Below are positions 43,520 to 54,744 of a stretch of 64,000 nucleotides of DNA, piece after piece. A program made the position numbers and the translations under genes. The notes beneath the pieces are model-generated. The model saw nothing but the letters and a program-made list of their open reading frames with translations, had not been told where the DNA came from and did no database searches. Numbering within the stretch: the stretch's first letter is position 1; every line of letters begins with the position of its first letter. Origin of the DNA: Ceriagrion tenellum (lineage: Eukaryota > Arthropoda > Insecta > Odonata > Coenagrionidae); the NCBI GenBank assembly GCA_963169105.1, contig OY720636.1:94904583-94968582 (forward strand), read 5' to 3'.

Positions 43520-44300
43520 GTATTTCATGCGTGTGTGTGCAATTCCTATTTTACGAGGAGGAGTTATTGGAAAGCAGCTTGGTTAAAGACATTCCGGCCA
43601 CAAACTGATATCCCTTCAGCGGTCATCTATTTCGAAATGGGTCATATTTGAGAAATGTCCAATATTGATGAAGTAATTTTAAATTGAGCAATAATCGTGG
43701 ACTGAAAGAACTTGCATAAAGACGAGGAACTCTATAATAGTTAGCTATTATTTGGAATAGAACTTTGCTGGCAGTTTTATATGACCGATCAGCATTGCTC
43801 ACATAAATACTTCTTAAGGTAGTTTCAGCAATATATTTGGCTACGTGCTCAAAACAAATTGAAGTAGCCGATCGAACCAGCCTTCGTTCAGCATTACGCT
43901 GGCTGGACACCCCTCAATGAGGTACTTCATTACACAGCCGAAGCAGACACTCTGCAGGAATTTTTTTTGCCAAAGATCGAAGGCTTTCTTTAAGAAAGCA
44001 AGTTCCACCAGACATTAAGAGCTCAAAGAAACTTGCGGTGCAGACAACGATGCCTTGGGATCATCATATTCGCCCCCGAACAATCACGGGATACCAGGAG
44101 GATCTCCCGCCCAACAAGAGGCGTCGCCTCCAATAATTCCTCCAATGCAAAACCAGAGGTCTTAAAAAGGGTCTTAATGTTGTCCTTAGCAACATGAGAG
44201 ATTGGGTCATTATGACCTCGAAGGTAGAATTTGCACCGCGAGTAGCCACATCCAACAGCCTTCTAGTGCTCTTGAGGGACTTTCAACCGACCTAATGGTC
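43520..44300. other. Unrecognised sequence with two minus-strand open frames
   Basis: Frames 43,910-43,623 (95 codons) and 44,255-44,064 (63 codons) on the minus strand are Arg/Ser/Leu-rich. The first includes RRLVRSATSICFEHVAKYIA and looks moderately protein-like. I recognise no family. The short inverted pair CCGACC-TAAT-GGTCGG lies at 44,288-44,301, next to MITE-A copy 6. Confidence 0.3.
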
Positions 44301-44305
44301 GGACT

Positions 44306-45152
44306 ACACCATTGAGCGTTATATATCCCTAGTCAAATTGGAGACCATATTCAAATTTTACGATTTAATTTCAGCAGCTGTAGGAAACAGGAAGAAAATG
44401 TTGTACTATTAATGGTTCAATAATATACGTAAATATGGATAATATTATCCGATATTAAATAAAACTGTTTATGAAAGTTTTTAACTTGCCTCATTTTTTC
44501 ACGTGGTACGTGTGCACCATTTTTTTCAAGTGGTACGTAAAACTCCTACACAGTGAAGGTTATTTTGTGTTTTTGAAAAAATTGCATGGGTGAGCAAATA
44601 ATTTATTTTTTAAATAGTTGAGAATGAATTCAAACTACACACTATGAACTGTTTTCCATGATCTCGGTGTTATAAATGCCTCATTATTTAAATACTGTTT
44701 ATCTGGAGTTCAAACAGGTTTATTTTCATACTATCTGGAGTTCAAACAGGTTCATACAGTTAATACAGCCATTTTTATAGTAAAATGGTTGGGATCGTCT
44801 TGGCAATTATAGTAATTCGGAAAGTAGTTTACATTTTGGTATCGTTCGATTTTGTCCGAGATATTGCTCGTTATCCTTCACTGTCATAATAAATACTTTT
44901 GCGATACTAATATCTACCGACAAGGCAAAGAAATCGTACAATATCCTATCGACGGAATCAACCATACTGTAACACATACACTTTTTGATCTGGCAACATT
45001 TATTTTACCTGGAGGTTAGCATATTATTTTATGCACAGTTTGTCACATTTTGGAAATACATTTTGGTATCTCAGGAAATGTGAGATATTCTTCTTTAAAA
45101 TAGGACCAAAATAATTGAATTCAAGGCGTAATGGTATCTATCTCAAACTACC
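44306..45152 (+). mobile_element. MITE-A copy 6, enlarged
   Basis: The left end is degraded (ATTGAGCGTTATATATCCCT); the right end TATCTCAAACTACC is intact. Shared blocks are GGAGACCATATTCAAA, TTTCAGCAGCTGTAGGAA and GATCTCGGTGTTATAAATGC. A 32 bp tandem duplication (TATCTGGAGTTCAAACAGGT at 44,700 and 44,732) and an insertion of roughly 240 bases around 44,840-45,080 account for the extra length. Confidence 0.7.
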
Positions 45153-45169
45153 ACACATTACGATTTAAA

Positions 45170-45600
45170 AACTTCAATACTCCAATACCGTCCTTTCACG
45201 TCAGTCGTACCCTTCCGACCGGCAGGGACTATCCGCCCCAAAATCTTTCCCTGCCCTGCTCCGACACCCCTACCCTGGAAACCGCTCGCGGCTAAAAGGT
45301 GGCCTCCCCCTATTCCCACATCCCAACCACACCCCCATATCCTCCCGAAAACTCCTCTCTGCGTCGCCTAGACGCCCGCACCCCTACCCAGCATTCCTCG
45401 AGCTACGTCGTCGCGAAACGATACGTGGACACCTCTCCAAAACCTTTCCGACTTTCGCTGACGCGGCGCGATTTATTTACTGTGGCCCGTTATTCCCGAC
45501 TTCAAACCACGGGCATGCTTGCAGATGAAAGAAGGGGATGGATGAAACGATGCAGTTCGACACGGCACAGCGGAATGCTGACGTCATTTAAATGATCAAT
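45170..45600. other. GC/CpG-rich segment with a 98-codon plus frame
   Basis: The C-rich plus strand contains many CG dinucleotides (CGTCGTCGCGAAACGATACG). The frame at 45,299-45,595 includes TQHSSSYVVAKRYVDTSPK but shows no known domain and could be chance in GC-rich DNA. It may be a promoter-like island or an unrecognised first exon. Confidence 0.35.
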
Positions 45601-45604
45601 CGGG

Positions 45605-46460
45605 TTTGGTGAATTGACCGAAACTGTTGTAAATACACCGACATTGTATAGGCATTGGTAACAGAATAGTCACAGTACCCTATAAATTCTTCCTTCATCT
45701 ACATGAATGCTTGAGTTTTTGTCAGGTCTACAGTCACATCTACAGTACTCTGATCGTGATGAATTTTTTCCCACGAACAGTTAAACATGAGATAAAAATT
45801 AATAAGTATTTTTATTATTTAAAATTATTTTGAGAAGCAACCTCCTCACCTATTTCTCACCTCATATGAAATATTTTACCGAGTAGCTTTACGAGTTTCG
45901 CGAATATCTCGAAAGCGGTGAGGAAATTGGCCAAAATGGAAGGTAATATTCTGAAAGCCACCAAAATCTATAAAATAACGACTTCACACCGTTCTATTAG
46001 GGCTTTCAGGCTATAGTAACCTCAACTTTAAAGCTGAAATTCGAAATGACCCAAAGATACGTGATTTTAGATCCTCACGAGCGGCTGCTTCATCCGTTCT
46101 CTCGGTCAATCATGGGAAGAGTTCACTTTATTGGAAAGTTATTTATACCAATTAGTGACGGGCGCGGGTAGATAGAACACTAACGACTCCTTGTACCATA
46201 CTGCTAAAATAATATGGTATATAATGAAATGGGCCTCTACAAATCTGGGTGATACGTCGATTCGAGTATCTATTAAGATGCAGAATGAATATACGTGCCA
46301 AAAAAAGCTATGTGTAATTAAAAAGAAACATTACAGCCCCATTGCTTGCGGTCGTCATTCTTTTTCGTGGTCATTCGAAGTTCAAACTCGCCCGTGAAGA
46401 CCATGTCTACTTTCTACCTTGATCTACCAAAGTAGATAAGGAGTATTATGTAGAAGATTC
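45605..46460. other. AT-rich stretch, nothing recognised
   Basis: No coding frame with motif, no repeat partner and no RNA gene was seen. Confidence 0.45.
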
Positions 46461-46466
46461 AGCACG

Positions 46467-47255
46467 TATCAACCAATATCGTGGTTTCGTTGACTATGCG
46501 TCTGTTTCGCTGAAAACAATAAATTGGTCGAATTTTCAAGGAACCGAGAGACAGCTGAGGTCGTGAAGGATCCCTCTCTTCATAGGAGTGTGGCCTATTT
46601 ATTTTCAGAAGGGACAATACCCCTTCAGCCTTGGTGCCCTGTCGTTGTTGCCGCTCCGGCATGGCGACCTCTGTTGATTTTCTAAGTCCTACCTTCATGT
46701 CGAATGCGCTCCTTTTTGATATGAGACTCGAGTCAGCTATTGACGCCAAGTGATATCTCAAGGATGTGTTGTCGTTGACCATCGTATTTGCCGCGTGCCC
46801 CCTCGACGTTGTCCTTGCCGGATCTTGGGGGTGTTAAAGACAATGCCCTCCTTTTATATTGAATCTGTGCACCGCTATTCTTCGTGATTGGTTAAGATAA
46901 CGACTGATGATGTTTCGACCAATCCGAAACCTGTTTCGGAACGAATCCAAATTAGCATTTGCTCATAAAAACTATTGGATATAAAAACTGAGAGCAATCA
47001 TTAGTGCCCGTTTCACTCCCCACCGCATCTAAGACCCGACGTCGGGTAGTGATGTCTCCCGTGCTTACGACGCTACGGAAGATTGGGGCAGGAAGACCCC
47101 GGAGTTAGCACCGCACCGTGAGAAGCCACGACGTCCAAGGAGGCTTTAAATGCCGGATGGACGAAAAGCTGACCGAAAGGTGGGGTGACACAGCATCCCG
47201 TTTCACTAGAATGAAAATTGGCAAGAAAAACGTCATTTCTCGCCGAGAATGGATG
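46467..47255 (-). repeat. Long interspersed repeat, inverted partner of 49.87-50.37 kb
   Basis: The minus strand matches the plus strand at 49,870-50,375 over most of its length. Shared blocks are TTCTCGCCGAGAATGGA/TCTCCATTCTCGGCGAGAA, CCAATAGTTTTTATGAGC, TTTCGGATTGGT, TATAAAAGGAGGGCATTGTC and GGAGCGCATTCGAC. A stretch of about 190 bases (47,015-47,200) is extra in this copy. The TATAAAAGG motif followed by an open frame suggests a promoter-bearing terminal repeat. A 107-codon minus frame (46,782-46,459) has a partly conserved counterpart in the other copy. CTGATGA (46,904) and GAAAC (46,926) on plus have hammerhead-core spacing, without good stems. Confidence 0.65.
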
Positions 47256-47259
47256 CTTC

Positions 47260-47930
47260 GTGATAATCGTAGGAAGAAATAAATTATGATTCGCATTTTT
47301 TTCTTACATTAAGTGTGCCCAGGGGCGTTTCTAATTATATTACATAATGTTAATTAGTGTATCGCAATGAAAGAATAAAATTCTTTTTGCTTCTTACTAT
47401 GCCGAAATATACTCTATAAGTTTCAAGGTCTCCTTATATTTGTTTCTGTAAACATTTCAATCTTTTGTCCAATAATAACCCTTCAAACACACCTCTTAAA
47501 GCCTAGTTCACTTTGTTTTGGCTCATTGAATTCAAAATCCCTAAAATTTCAGCCACTGAAAAATATATGTTTTATTGTTTCAATGGGAACAGTACAAGGA
47601 TACCGTCTGGAGAAGTTATATGTGGTAGATGGACAGGGAAATATTCCCAGCAACCTATTACGAATGAAAAGTGTTTGTAAATATTTTTTAAACTCATCAT
47701 TACTATGAATATTTGTCATGTCCTTTGCATTGTTAATCATCAAGCGAGGATAATCTTGTTTAATTTTGATATAATTTTACCTTAGAAAATAAGGAAGAGT
47801 TCAGGTTTAACCAAAGTGCCGTATGCATTTCCTTATACGAAATTCCTTCTTTGCTTTAAAGCGTATTTATTGTCGTAGGAAGCTCTAATGAGTATTAAAA
47901 ATTATATTTTTCCCTTAATTTTGCAAATAC
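47260..47930. other. AT-rich stretch, weak exon-like block
   Basis: Around 47,600-47,690 an acceptor-like TTTCAATGGGAACAG is followed by a frame reading RIPSGEVICGRWTGKYSQQP, but the donor is poor and a stop follows. It is not supported well enough to call a gene. Confidence 0.3.
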
Positions 47931-47934
47931 TGAG

Positions 47935-48460
47935 TTCCCTGATAAAGGTTTTGGAAGAAGGGATGAAGGAATATGGGATGAAGGAATATGTGATGAAGAT
48001 AAACCTAGGAAAGACAAAGGTGATGCTAAGTGTTATTCATGGAGCGTTTTCATGTATGGATGTGAAGCGTGGACATTAGGTAAGAGGGAAAGGAATAGAA
48101 GCTTATGAAATGTGGATGAGGAGAAGGATGGAAAACGTAAGATGGGTAGATAAGATGAAAAGTGAAGAGGTTTTGAGCAAAGTAAAAGAAGGAAGATCTC
48201 TCCTAAAGGAAATAAGGAAAAGGAAAGGCAACTGGTTGGGCCATGTGATGAGAGGGAAAAGTATAATAACTGTGGCACTTGAGGGTTCAATTGAAGGAAA
48301 GAAAAAGAGAGGAAGGAGAAGAATTAAATTGGTGGATCAGGTGAAGAACATCAGCTATGATGAAGCAAAGAAGGAAGCTCGGGACAGAAGCGGATGGAGA
48401 CAGCAGTGGTGTACGGGACCTGCCAGCAGGCAGAACACCAGATGATGATGAGTTCCCTGT
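47935..48460 (+). mobile_element. LINE C-terminal fragment, third variant
   Basis: The plus frame reads MKINLGKTKVMLSV, then in other frames FMYGCEAWTLGKRE-like sequence, then the 111-codon frame 48,110-48,445: MWMRRRMENVRWVDKMKSEE, then KEGRSLLKEIRKRKGNWLGH, VMRGKSIITVALEGSIEGKK, RRRIKLVDQVK and ARDRSGWRQQW. The order YGCEAWTL, then EMW--RRM, W-D-(K/R)--E-VL, R-K-NW-GH--R, G-I-GK--RGR-R, DR--WR is the standard C-terminal tail of these non-LTR retrotransposons. It lies inside the long inverted pair. It ends with a GATGATGATGAG run, typical of the 3' end. Confidence 0.8.
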
Positions 48461-48479
48461 CATCAAAGGATGCAGTTAG

Positions 48480-49865
48480 TTAAAAATTTATTACATTGCT
48501 GTCCCTCGAGATCATAGGCAGAACAAGATACTGTTCCTCTTAGCAGACGATTCATAGATTGAATTCAAAGGATTCAGGTGGTGTCAATATCTGAACTTCA
48601 ACTCATCCAGTCACGCGACCGCTCTGCTTGCACGGTAAGAATGCATCAGGATGGGAAGCTTAATCCCTTAAATTATCCACCCGATGGGCATTTCCAGCCA
48701 GTTATTCGGTGGAGCATAAGACTCGGAGCACCAGGACGTTAGCATATTTGGCTATTGCATTGCCACAAGCGAAGCAAACTGAAGATTCGAAGGCCCTGCT
48801 CAACAATAAGAGATCGCGGATAATCAACTGAGAACTCCAGGGAAAAGAGCATCTCAAAGAATCTTATTAGAGCCACAGTAAAATGCCACACCAACAGTAA
48901 AATTCCACAATAGCAGTGGCTTAAAAGGCGAATCGTCCTTCCATACGAAGTAAGGGATTTCAGTGGAGCTATCACATTAACTCCTGGGTCCTGAGTGAGT
49001 GGGGCCCCACTAGACTTGAAAAAAATGTGTTCTATGAAATACGTAAATTTTCCAAGCAAGTGTATGACGCATGGTAACTAATGGAGTTCTGACGTAGGAA
49101 TGGAGAATGGAGAACAATATTTCAAGTGGCCGTGTAATTTTTTCAGGCCTCAATTTCATCATAAGTTAATTAATTAATTAACCAAATTATATCTTTTTTC
49201 TTAATTTTTCATGGTATCACTGAAGGTAATCATTATGACGTTCATCTGTAACACCGAAAATCTTCGGGCTGGCTCTAATAAATAATCGTTATACAAATAA
49301 AAAGAATACATTCAAAATTTGTAATCAAGAGAACGGCGTAACTTCAGAGAAAATCTTGTTTCTCAGTAATTCTAGGGAAAATCAAAGAAATATTACTAGG
49401 AATTAAAGAAAAAAATGAGCCAACATGCATCGAGCCAAATGTGATATGGATTAAGTTACAGTAAATTTCCGTAGCGTAAATAACAATCGCCGCAAAGTAG
49501 AGCATATACTTGAAAACGCAGATATAGTGAATGGAACAGACACCTGGATTGCATAGGATACTAGTGAAAGGAAAGATTTTCCTATCTATTGGCGTGATCA
49601 TAGTATATTATTTGACTAAGTTTAAAAGGCGTGCTAGGCTTTCAGTGGAGTGTTTGAAGGTTTATTCATGATAACGAGATTGAAATGTTGACAGAAAAAT
49701 ATACGAGACTTATCAACTCGTAGAGTATAATTAGCCGTAATATATAGCCAAAATATTTCTAATTTTTCATCACGATACACTAATAAACATCATGTAGTAA
49801 TATTAGAAACGCGCCTGTGCAAACCGAATGATTGAAAATATTGCCAATCATTATTAGTTTTTCTC
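48480..49865. other. AT-rich stretch, nothing recognised
   Basis: The 106-codon minus frame at 49,059-48,739 and the 85-codon minus frame at 49,601-49,344 have no motif. A TTAATTAATTAATTAA run lies near 49,166. No repeats with partners in the window were seen. Confidence 0.4.
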
Positions 49866-49869
49866 ACGA

Positions 49870-50375
49870 TACTCTAGAAGTCTCCATTCTCGGCGAGAAC
49901 AGACGCTGTTCTTGTCAATTTTCATTCAGGTACAACAAGCACTGATGACTGCTCTCAATTTTGATCACCAATAGTTTTTATGAGCGAGTACCCATTGAAT
50001 TCGTACCGAAACTGATTTCGGATTGGTGGAAACGTCATTCATCGTTATCTCAACCAAAGACGAAGAATGGAGGCACACGAAGTCACTATAAAAGGAGGGC
50101 ATTGTCGTTGGTATCTCCACGATCCGGAGAGGACACCATCAAGCGAGCACGCATCACAGCCGATCATATCCTTGAGGCATCGTCTGGCATCAACAGCTGA
50201 CCCACTGCTCATCTCAACGAGGAGCGCATTCGACTTGGAGGCAGGACTGGAGAAATGTTCAAAGGGGCCGATCGCCATGTCGGACCAGTATCCTTGACAG
50301 GGCTCCATTACACTGAAGGGGTGTTTCCCCGCCTGGGCAGATAGGGACCACACTCTCAAGCAGAGAAGAAAGTGT
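49870..50375 (+). repeat. Long interspersed repeat, inverted partner of 46.47-47.26 kb
   Basis: It starts with TCTCCATTCTCGGCGAGAA and contains TATAAAAGGAGGGCATTGTC at about 50,088-50,107. A frame follows whose translation (RHRLASTADPLLISTRSAFD) parallels RYHLASIADSSLISKRSAFD of the other copy. The conservation at protein level hints at a once-coding or at least functional 5' region of a retroelement. A CpG-rich extension to about 50,700 may belong to the same element. Confidence 0.65.
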
Positions 50376-50960
50376 CTCTTGGGAAGAGATATTTTCCAGA
50401 TTCATCAGCTACAAGATAGGGACAGGGTTTGGAACATTTTAGCGGCCCTACCCACAGTAGTCCTTTTCTGAAGGGGTTGCCCCAACCGGAAAAATACGAC
50501 CCAAGGTTCCGGCCCTGATAGAATGGCACCCATTTGGGAGGTCTAGAAGACTTCGTCTGGTACACTCAAGATACTCTAGCCCTACCCCCAACGAACTCAA
50601 TTGGCCTGGCCAAGGTCCTAAAATGACACCCTTGGCCACTGCACGCCGATACACTCATCGGCAGGCCAGGGCCCGTATGCAGAACAACGCCCCACGCAGA
50701 CACTCCACTTCTTCCCTGCCACTAGGCTATTTCTGCTTTTCTGCGACGAAGTGGTCCAATAGGTACACTTGGGTGGTGAATGGGTGGGTTAGGAACACTT
50801 CTAGCTGGTATTGGTGCCCTACAACCAGCTGCGACACCCTGTTGCAAAATATATTTAAATTTTGAATGAGATAATATAAAATAATGTAAATTCATCATAA
50901 TCGATTCCATTGGTTTAGACCCTCTGCTGAAGACGAAACCGAAAATCAATTAATGGAACT
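50376..50960. other. GC-richer segment downstream of the repeat
   Basis: Mixed short frames on both strands (60-80 codons) without domain. CTCTGCTGAAGACGAAACCG at 50,921-50,940 contains CTGAAGA and GAAAC but leaves no room for stem II, so it is at best a decayed Penelope-like terminus. The segment may be the body of the element whose end is the repeat at 49.87-50.37 kb. Confidence 0.3.
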
Positions 50961-50964
50961 AATT

Positions 50965-51480
50965 CAATACCCTTTTTATTTTCTACTCCTAAACATTTAG
51001 CATATTATAACAGCTTTGTCGACAAAAGCTATCAATACGTTCGCTAGCATTCGATATCACCTTTAAAAGGAAGTTACGTATTTGACACCCAGTTGGGAAA
51101 AAATGGTGACTGATAGTACACCTCAAAATATTTTGAGGAGAGGTCATTGCGTAATTTCTGTTTCTGCGTGGACTTGATCTTGCACTGACAGAAGCATTCG
51201 TGAATAATGTAAATTTAGTCGTCTGCAAGGAGCCTGTAACGAAAGACGCATGTGTTCCGATACCAGTGTTTTGTGGAATTAAAAAATCGATACTATACGG
51301 TAACCAATGAAAAGGAAGCTTGGTCTTGAGCTGGAATCGAGGAAATTTCAGGAGGGTCTCCTCGTTCTAGAATCCTTTTCACTTATCAATTCACAGAAAA
51401 AAGTTTAAGTACATTTTTTTCACGTTAAATATTTTATTATAAATTCAAGTTAATTATTATCTCTACCTAAAAAATTAACT
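50965..51480. other. AT-rich stretch, nothing recognised
   Basis: No motif-bearing frame or repeat; T/A-rich toward 51,480. Confidence 0.45.
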
Positions 51481-51482
51481 TT

Positions 51483-51752
51483 TTATAAGTTAATTTTCTT
51501 TCCTTTCGTACTGAAATTTCCGATCGAGTACCCAACCTCGAAGAGTATTTACATAATGACCCATCAATTTATTTTCCGATTATTTCCCTATTGTCTCTCT
51601 TGGGGAGTACTTGGGGTGTATAAGTTAATTTTCTTTCCTTTCGTACTGAAACTTCTGATCGAGTACCCAACCTTGAAGAGTATTTACATAATGACGCATC
51701 AATTTATTTTCCGATTATTCCCTATCGTCTCTCTTGTGAAGTACTTGGAATC
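51483..51752 (+). repeat. Two-copy tandem repeat, 136 bp unit
   Basis: TATAAGTTAATTTTCTTTCC begins both copies, at 51,483 and 51,619. The whole unit (GATCGAGTACCCAACC, GAGTATTTACATAATGAC, CATCAATTTATTTTCCGATT, GTCTCTCTTG, AGTACTTGG) is repeated with a few substitutions. It is a recent tandem duplication. The repeated frame MTHQFIFRLFP is a by-product. Confidence 0.9.
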
Positions 51753-51759
51753 CTCGAAT

Positions 51760-52070
51760 GCGCGAAGTTAGATTACTCTGTTTTATGAAATGATTCCGAA
51801 AGTGGGCGCTACCCAATGTTATTTCAAGGGAAGGTGCTTCATTTCTACCCACCTAGGGCGCTACCACCCCCAGGTGGGAGACGTTATTAAATCAACGGGG
51901 GCAAAATGGGACAAGGGGGCAGGAGGAGGGCGATGGGGACAAGGACCTGACCCAATCCTGACCGTGTATACACGAACTAAGATGGATAAGCCTGTTTTCT
52001 ATCGGATTTGTATTATATAAATTATTATTAAGTCAATATCATAATTATATTTTTATGTATTTCATGACTT
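51760..52070. other. Short unique stretch
   Basis: G-rich around 51,895-51,950 (GGGGGCAGGAGGAGGGCG) and otherwise AT-rich; no feature supported. Confidence 0.45.
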
Positions 52071-52077
52071 TCAGTGT

Positions 52078-52225
52078 ATAAAATGAAATTGCTATTAGAA
52101 AAAAATTGGCCTGGACCTCGAACCAGCCAAAGTCCGTGGTTCAATTCCTGGTCCGGGGCAATTTTTTTCTCATGGAAATTTCATCGTATTTCATAGCCGT
52201 ATTCGCGGCAGGCCTGAATACTTTG
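52078..52225 (-). repeat. tRNA-derived SINE-like element with palindromic ends
   Basis: AAATGAAATTGCTATTAGAA and the inverted TCTCATGGAAATTTCATCG bracket a tRNA-like segment. Read on plus it has GTCCGTGGTTCAATTCCTGG (B-box-like GGTTCAATTCC), and the flanking GGCCTGGACC / GGTCCGGGG can pair. It is followed by ATAGCCGTATTCGCGGCAGG, shared with 38.2 kb. A functional tRNA is excluded by the poor D arm and the extra palindromic ends. Confidence 0.55.
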
Positions 52226-52229
52226 TGTA

Positions 52230-52470
52230 CATACAGTCTATGATTGTAAAGCTTACATTTGAGGGCGCTGGGTATAGGTTTTTGGAGCGTTAAAATGTTT
52301 AGGAAACACTGAAATAAACCAACAAAATTCCACCTTGTTACCGCCTGTTTTTATAATCTTTCATCAAACTAAATTCTAAACTATCTGAGAAGCGCCTATT
52401 CTTATAAAGGCTTCTATTGTGATAAAAAATTCTTAAATTTCCCAATCAAATGGGTCTTTGTTCCTATGTA
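52230..52470. other. AT-rich stretch, nothing recognised
   Basis: No supported feature. Confidence 0.4.
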
Positions 52471-52489
52471 CTTATGTGAACCTCAGCAT

Positions 52490-53040
52490 TACTCCCTCGG
52501 AATTTGAATTAGCATTTATCATTTTAATTGCGACGCACTCATAAAGTGAGTGAGTTTTATTTGTTTGAACTTTCTGAAACAAGCTGTCGGGACAATTTAC
52601 CAAAACCGTGATTTTGACCAATGCTATGAACGTTCTTTTAAAAAATTTCCATACCCGAGATGAAATCAGAATGCGCACGAAAGAAAGAAAATTTATGCTA
52701 TATTTTCTTTCAAATAGCGTTCGTTTTGACTTTTTACGCCTTGTATTCTTAATTTAATCATGGAAAAAATACTGTGAAGGAATAAAATGAACTCAAGGCG
52801 TATATTTTCTAATGAAATGGATGATTTGCGGACAGCCAGCCGGATAAACTTTGCTTTTTATATCAATGATTTATTTTGCAATGTAATTGGAATTATATTC
52901 ATTTGTATTAATAAAAATTTCTCTTTCGAGGATTTGGATTTGTATTGTTACTGTAATTGAAACTCATATAAAATGAGTGGCTTTTATTTTTTTGAACTTT
53001 CTGAAAAAAATGACACTTTTTTTGCCCTATCTCGAGATTT
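52490..53040 (+). repeat. Diverged direct duplication, ~430 bp spacing
   Basis: TTTTATTTGTTTGAACTTTC (52,555) is matched by TTTTATTTTTTTGAACTTTC (52,984). The preceding block ACTCATAAAGTGAGTGAG is matched by CTCATATAAAATGAGTGGC, and CTCGGAATTTGAATT by TCGAGGATTTGGATT. The order is conserved, giving two old copies of a repeat of at least 120 bases. No coding content. Confidence 0.5.
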
Positions 53041-53084
53041 TTCCTGCCGTCACAACAATTTGGGCTGACATTTTGTCGTATCTG

Positions 53085-53270
53085 AGCAACCGTGTGCTCG
53101 TTGTGGATCGTAAACTGGTGATAGCATGTATCTTGGCAACGTGAGAGCGCTGTGGACGATGGACTAGTGATAAAGTGAGTTTGGTAAACCACTGTGGACC
53201 ATGATAGTGTGGGTTTGGGAAGCCGAGTTACCGCTGCGTGACCGCTGTGGACCATGGACCGGTGGGAAGT
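53085..53270. repeat. Imperfect short tandem/dispersed repeats (GTGGACCATGGAC)
   Basis: Blocks resembling GCTGTGGACCATGGACCGGTG recur three to four times (TGTGGATCGTAAACTGGTGA, GCTGTGGACGATGGACTAGTGA, CTGTGGACCATGATAGTG), with about 50-60 bases between them. It appears to be a decayed minisatellite. Confidence 0.55.
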
Positions 53271-53274
53271 TCAC

Positions 53275-54080
53275 CCCCTATTATCAAACATAGTGATAGT
53301 GAGGGCTAGAGACATTGGGCATTGTTTGGTAAAATTACCTGATCATTGGATTATATCGTCACTGATTTACTTCAAATATGAAGCTCTTAATTAGCTATCA
53401 ATCAAACACAGCTATTTGTAATTAAGTTGCATGAAAAGAGTACAAACACACATGACAATTCATAGCTGTATTAAGCGCGTCGGTACCCATCGGCCTGAGA
53501 GATGATAGGAGAGCTGTCGATGATATACTTGTATATAATAAGGCATAGTACCGTCCAAGATGGATGATGATATATTTCTATCGTAACTGAGTTGGAATTG
53601 TCCAAATGAAATTATTCAAGCTACCGTAAATACATTATTCTCGATAAAACATGAAGTTTATGCAGTTCGAAAGTAAGTTATTCTTTGCGATTCAGAGATT
53701 ACGTACCCATAAATGACAGATAAAAATAATTGGTGATGATTATCACGTAATGTTCTACTTTTCTGGATTCAACTTACGCCAGCTAATGGAAATATTGGGC
53801 TAATGAAATCAGATTTACGTTCAATGGCTACTAATTGATAAAAGTATAATGTCAAAAGTACCGGTTACCTAATTATCTTGCGTTGGAACGATAATTCCGG
53901 TAGAAGTAGTGCTTAAAAGTACTTGTTGGTTATAAACCGATAATTTTTTTAGGAAGTGCCCATTAGTATCACCCATCTTTAATATATAATACGCCTATCA
54001 CCTAATAGGTTCGTATTTGATGCGTTGATCCGTTAATCAAAGTCGCAATCTCTGTAATTCTAAATTTAAAAAAAATCGAA
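53275..54080. other. AT-rich stretch, nothing recognised
   Basis: No supported feature. Confidence 0.45.
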
Positions 54081-54084
54081 TTCA

Positions 54085-54740
54085 AATTATCTTCGTTCGA
54101 GCTTGATTCACACAGTGTAGGCACAAAAGTTCCGCACATGTATTCAAAATAAAGGGAAAAATGCGATATTCCACAATCCTAAATTTGCTTAACAATTTCC
54201 TTTTGCGATTGGCACGTGCTTGTGGATTCGTACGAACGCCCGTTTGAACAGCGTTCGTGCTACATAATAGTACATACATATGAACGGTAGGGAGGAAAAG
54301 GACTGCGAGAATTATAAAAATGACAAGGAAAACTTGTGGGTTCGGGGGTAAAAAAAATGCTAAAAAAAGACGAATGAGACGCGTACGCACGCATTTGTGC
54401 TCATGGCTCCGTATGTGATCGAAAGAGTGGGGAAAAAAATATACATATATAACTGAGGGTTGGGAAAAAGAGTGTTAGGAGTTTTGGCCGGGGGAAGAGG
54501 AGAGGTGACGTGGACTGCAAAATCCTTTCGGATGAAGTGGCGGGCGATAATAACGAGTCCAATTTCGGTGTGCGGGGGGTGGTGAGGAGGGGGAGCGTGT
54601 TCCGCAGGGAAACAGGGAGGGTTGGTGGACCCTGAGAACCCAAGCGTGGGTTTGAACCCTTTAATCGAGGCCGAAAATGGGGATTTCGGGAATGGGAAGG
54701 AAATAAATTTTAACAGTCGTATTTTATGTAACAAGGAATC
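54085..54740 (-). other. Overlapping minus-strand open frames, low-complexity
   Basis: Minus frames 54,734-54,360 (124 codons) and 54,390-54,082 (102 codons) together span 650 bases. The first is Pro/Ser/Phe-rich (HAPPPHHPPHTEIGL) over a G-rich plus strand; the second includes FLPPNPQVFLVIFIILAVLF, a hydrophobic run that could be a membrane segment. No homology was recognised and no splice context supports expression. Probably chance frames in biased sequence. Confidence 0.25.
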
Positions 54741-54744
54741 GGAG

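Noticed and set aside
47526..47708. Possible exon with acceptor-like site near 47,604
   Set aside because: No acceptable donor, an in-frame stop follows, and frames on both strands are equally open.
50921..50945. Hammerhead core (CTGAAGA followed by GAAAC)
   Set aside because: The two core words are adjacent, leaving no stem II, so it cannot fold as a hammerhead.
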